Both the position numbers and the translations under genes were made by a program. A DNA stretch of 5,966 nt from contig SKNE01000146.1 in assembly GCA_007120675.1 (NCBI GenBank), positions 1 to 5,966 on the forward strand, written 5' to 3'. Below, in pieces: positions 4,661 to 5,966 of this stretch (the first letter of the stretch is position 1; each line of letters begins with the position of its first letter). Origin of the DNA: Bacteroidales bacterium. Lineage in GTDB: Bacteria; Bacteroidota; Bacteroidia; Bacteroidales; UBA7960. A model generated the notes under the pieces. The model searched no databases. It saw nothing but the letters and a program-made list of their open reading frames with translations, and was not told the origin of the DNA.

Positions 4661-5966
4661 ATGAACGAAAAACAAAGGACAATTAAATCACCCGTGACCG
4701 TATCGGGTCATGGTTTACACACGGGTAAGAAAGTAACGCTCAGCATCCTGCCCTCCGGCATTGATACGGGGATCCGCTTCCTTCGCAGCGATCTGGGGGA
4801 GGAGGCTTTCGTGGCAGCCGATGCCCGGCTGGTATCAGAAACGGCCAGGGGCACGACAATCGAGAAGGATGGTGTGCGCGTTGCAACCGTTGAGCATGCC
4901 CTGGCGGCCGTCACGGGAATGGGCATCGACAATGCCATCATACAGGTTGACTGTCCGGAAACCCCTATACTGGATGGCAGCAGCAAGTTGTACACAGAAG
5001 CCATTGCCAGGGCAGGCACCGTGGAACAAGAGGCCTTCAAGCACTTCTTCGAGGTGCGGGAACCCATTCATTTTTATCACCAGGAGAAAGATTGTGAAAT
5101 CATCGCTTTGCCCAGCGACCATTACCGCATCACTTGCCTGATTGATTACCAGTCAAAGGTGCTTGGACACCAGTATGCCAGCATGAACCACATCAGTGAG
5201 TTCAGGGATCAGATAGCCGGATGCCGTACGTTTGTTTTTTTGCATGAACTGGAGTTTCTCCTGGAACAAAACCTGATCAAGGGAGGAGATCTGAGCAATG
5301 CCATCGTTTTTGTTGACAGGCCGGTGGGACAAGAGGAGCTGGATCGCCTGGCAGGTGTTTTCAATAAACCTGCCGTAGCGGTGAGAAAAGAGGGGATATT
5401 AAACAACCTGGAGCTGGCTTTCCACAACGAACCAGCCAGGCACAAGCTCCTGGACATCGTTGGCGACCTGAGTCTTGTGGGCAGGCCCATCAAAGGCCAC
5501 ATCATTGCCACAAAGCCGGGACATGCATCTAACATACTCTTCGCCAAGCATTTACAAAAACACATCAAGCAGCATATAGAACGTGAACAGATCCCCGTTT
5601 ACAATCCCGATGCCCAGCCTGTTTACGATATCAACGATATCAAGCGGATGTTGCCTCACCGTCCCCCTTTCCTCCTGGTGGACAAAATCATTGAGATGAC
5701 CGACAATTCGGTGGTGGCCTTGAAAAACGTCAGCATGAACGAAGCCTTCTTCGTAGGACACTTCCCCGATGAACCCATCATGCCGGGGGTCTTGCAGGTG
5801 GAGGCCATGGCCCAGGCTGGCGGCATCCTCGTTCTGTCAACGGTGGACGATCCGGAGAACTACTTCACTTACTTTCTGAAGATTGACAATGTGCGCTTCA
5901 AACAGAAAGTGGTTCCGGGCGACACCCTGGTGTTTAAGATGAGCCTTTTAAGCCCCGTCAGAAGGG
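4661..5966 (+). CDS. lpxC/fabZ: Bifunctional UDP-3-O-acyl-N-acetylglucosamine deacetylase / 3-hydroxyacyl-ACP dehydratase (LpxC-FabZ), 3' end missing
   Basis: The frame stays open from the ATG at 4661 through 435 codons to the window edge. Residues 1 to about 305 are LpxC, the zinc hydrolase of the committed lipid A step: catalytic E78, zinc ligands H79 (VEHALAA), H261 and D265 (HKLLDIVGD), and H288 (KPGHASN) as the likely general acid. From about 321 the chain is FabZ, the hot-dog dehydratase of fatty-acid elongation: LPHRPPFLLVD (331-341), catalytic H367 in GHFPDEPIMPG and E381 in QVEAMAQAGG. Compared with E. coli, about 24 extra residues lie near 220-245 in LpxC domain II, a feature I recall from Bacteroidota LpxC. 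Judged against E. coli FabZ, some 30 C-terminal residues lie beyond the edge. The fusion is continuous, with no stop or frameshift at the junction, and is known in this phylum. It is preceded by lpxD; lpxA is the likely next gene. Confidence 0.96.
   Translation, partial: MNEKQRTIKSPVTVSGHGLHTGKKVTLSILPSGIDTGIRFLRSDLGEEAFVAADARLVSETARGTTIEKDGVRVATVEHALAAVTGMGIDNAIIQVDCPETPILDGSSKLYTEAIARAGTVEQEAFKHFFEVREPIHFYHQEKDCEIIALPSDHYRITCLIDYQSKVLGHQYASMNHISEFRDQIAGCRTFVFLHELEFLLEQNLIKGGDLSNAIVFVDRPVGQEELDRLAGVFNKPAVAVRKEGILNNLELAFHNEPARHKLLDIVGDLSLVGRPIKGHIIATKPGHASNILFAKHLQKHIKQHIEREQIPVYNPDAQPVYDINDIKRMLPHRPPFLLVDKIIEMTDNSVVALKNVSMNEAFFVGHFPDEPIMPGVLQVEAMAQAGGILVLSTVDDPENYFTYFLKIDNVRFKQKVVPGDTLVFKMSLLSPVRR

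Overview
The window reads as chromosomal DNA from a member of the Bacteroidota, most likely a free-living or environmental Bacteroidales-type organism with moderate GC. Four sequence facts support this. There is a PorX-type response regulator fused to a PglZ domain. LpxC and FabZ are encoded as one polypeptide. LpxC carries an extra segment in its second domain that I associate with this phylum. Most starts have no Shine-Dalgarno sequence but have AT-rich leaders, with promoter-like elements of the Bacteroidota type (TTTG, then TAnnTTTG). The organism is therefore Gram-negative with lipid A, and PorX hints at a type IX secretion system encoded elsewhere.

Layout. Positions 1-121 hold a 15-bp inverted repeat and the probable start of an exported protein that runs off the left edge. 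Three minus-strand genes follow, transcribed right to left: porX (3431 to 1881), tsaE (1802 to 1386) and an alanine dehydrogenase gene (1342 to 122). A strong intrinsic terminator overlaps the tsaE stop codon and stands only 17 nt before the alanine dehydrogenase start. From 3432 to 3610 there is a 179-bp divergent promoter region. The plus strand then carries lpxD (3611-4645) and, 15 bp later, lpxC/fabZ (4661 to beyond 5966, with about 30 residues missing).

How the genes work together. LpxC carries out the committed deacetylation of lipid A synthesis and LpxD adds the next N-linked acyl chain. FabZ supplies the dehydration step of fatty-acid elongation and competes for the same 3-hydroxyacyl-ACP pool that feeds lipid A. 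Fusing LpxC and FabZ fixes their stoichiometry at this branch point. On the other side, PorX is a two-component output protein, TsaE is the ATPase for the tRNA t6A modification, and alanine dehydrogenase links alanine to pyruvate and ammonium. The last three share no obvious pathway and look like a conserved housekeeping neighbourhood.

I see no mobile element, CRISPR array, tRNA or rRNA. No gene-free stretch exceeds 300 bases. I do not see a clearly new system. The points most worth a second look are the alanine dehydrogenase without its usual catalytic histidine, the terminator placed between tsaE and that gene, the dyad over a porX promoter candidate, and the inverted repeat at the left edge.
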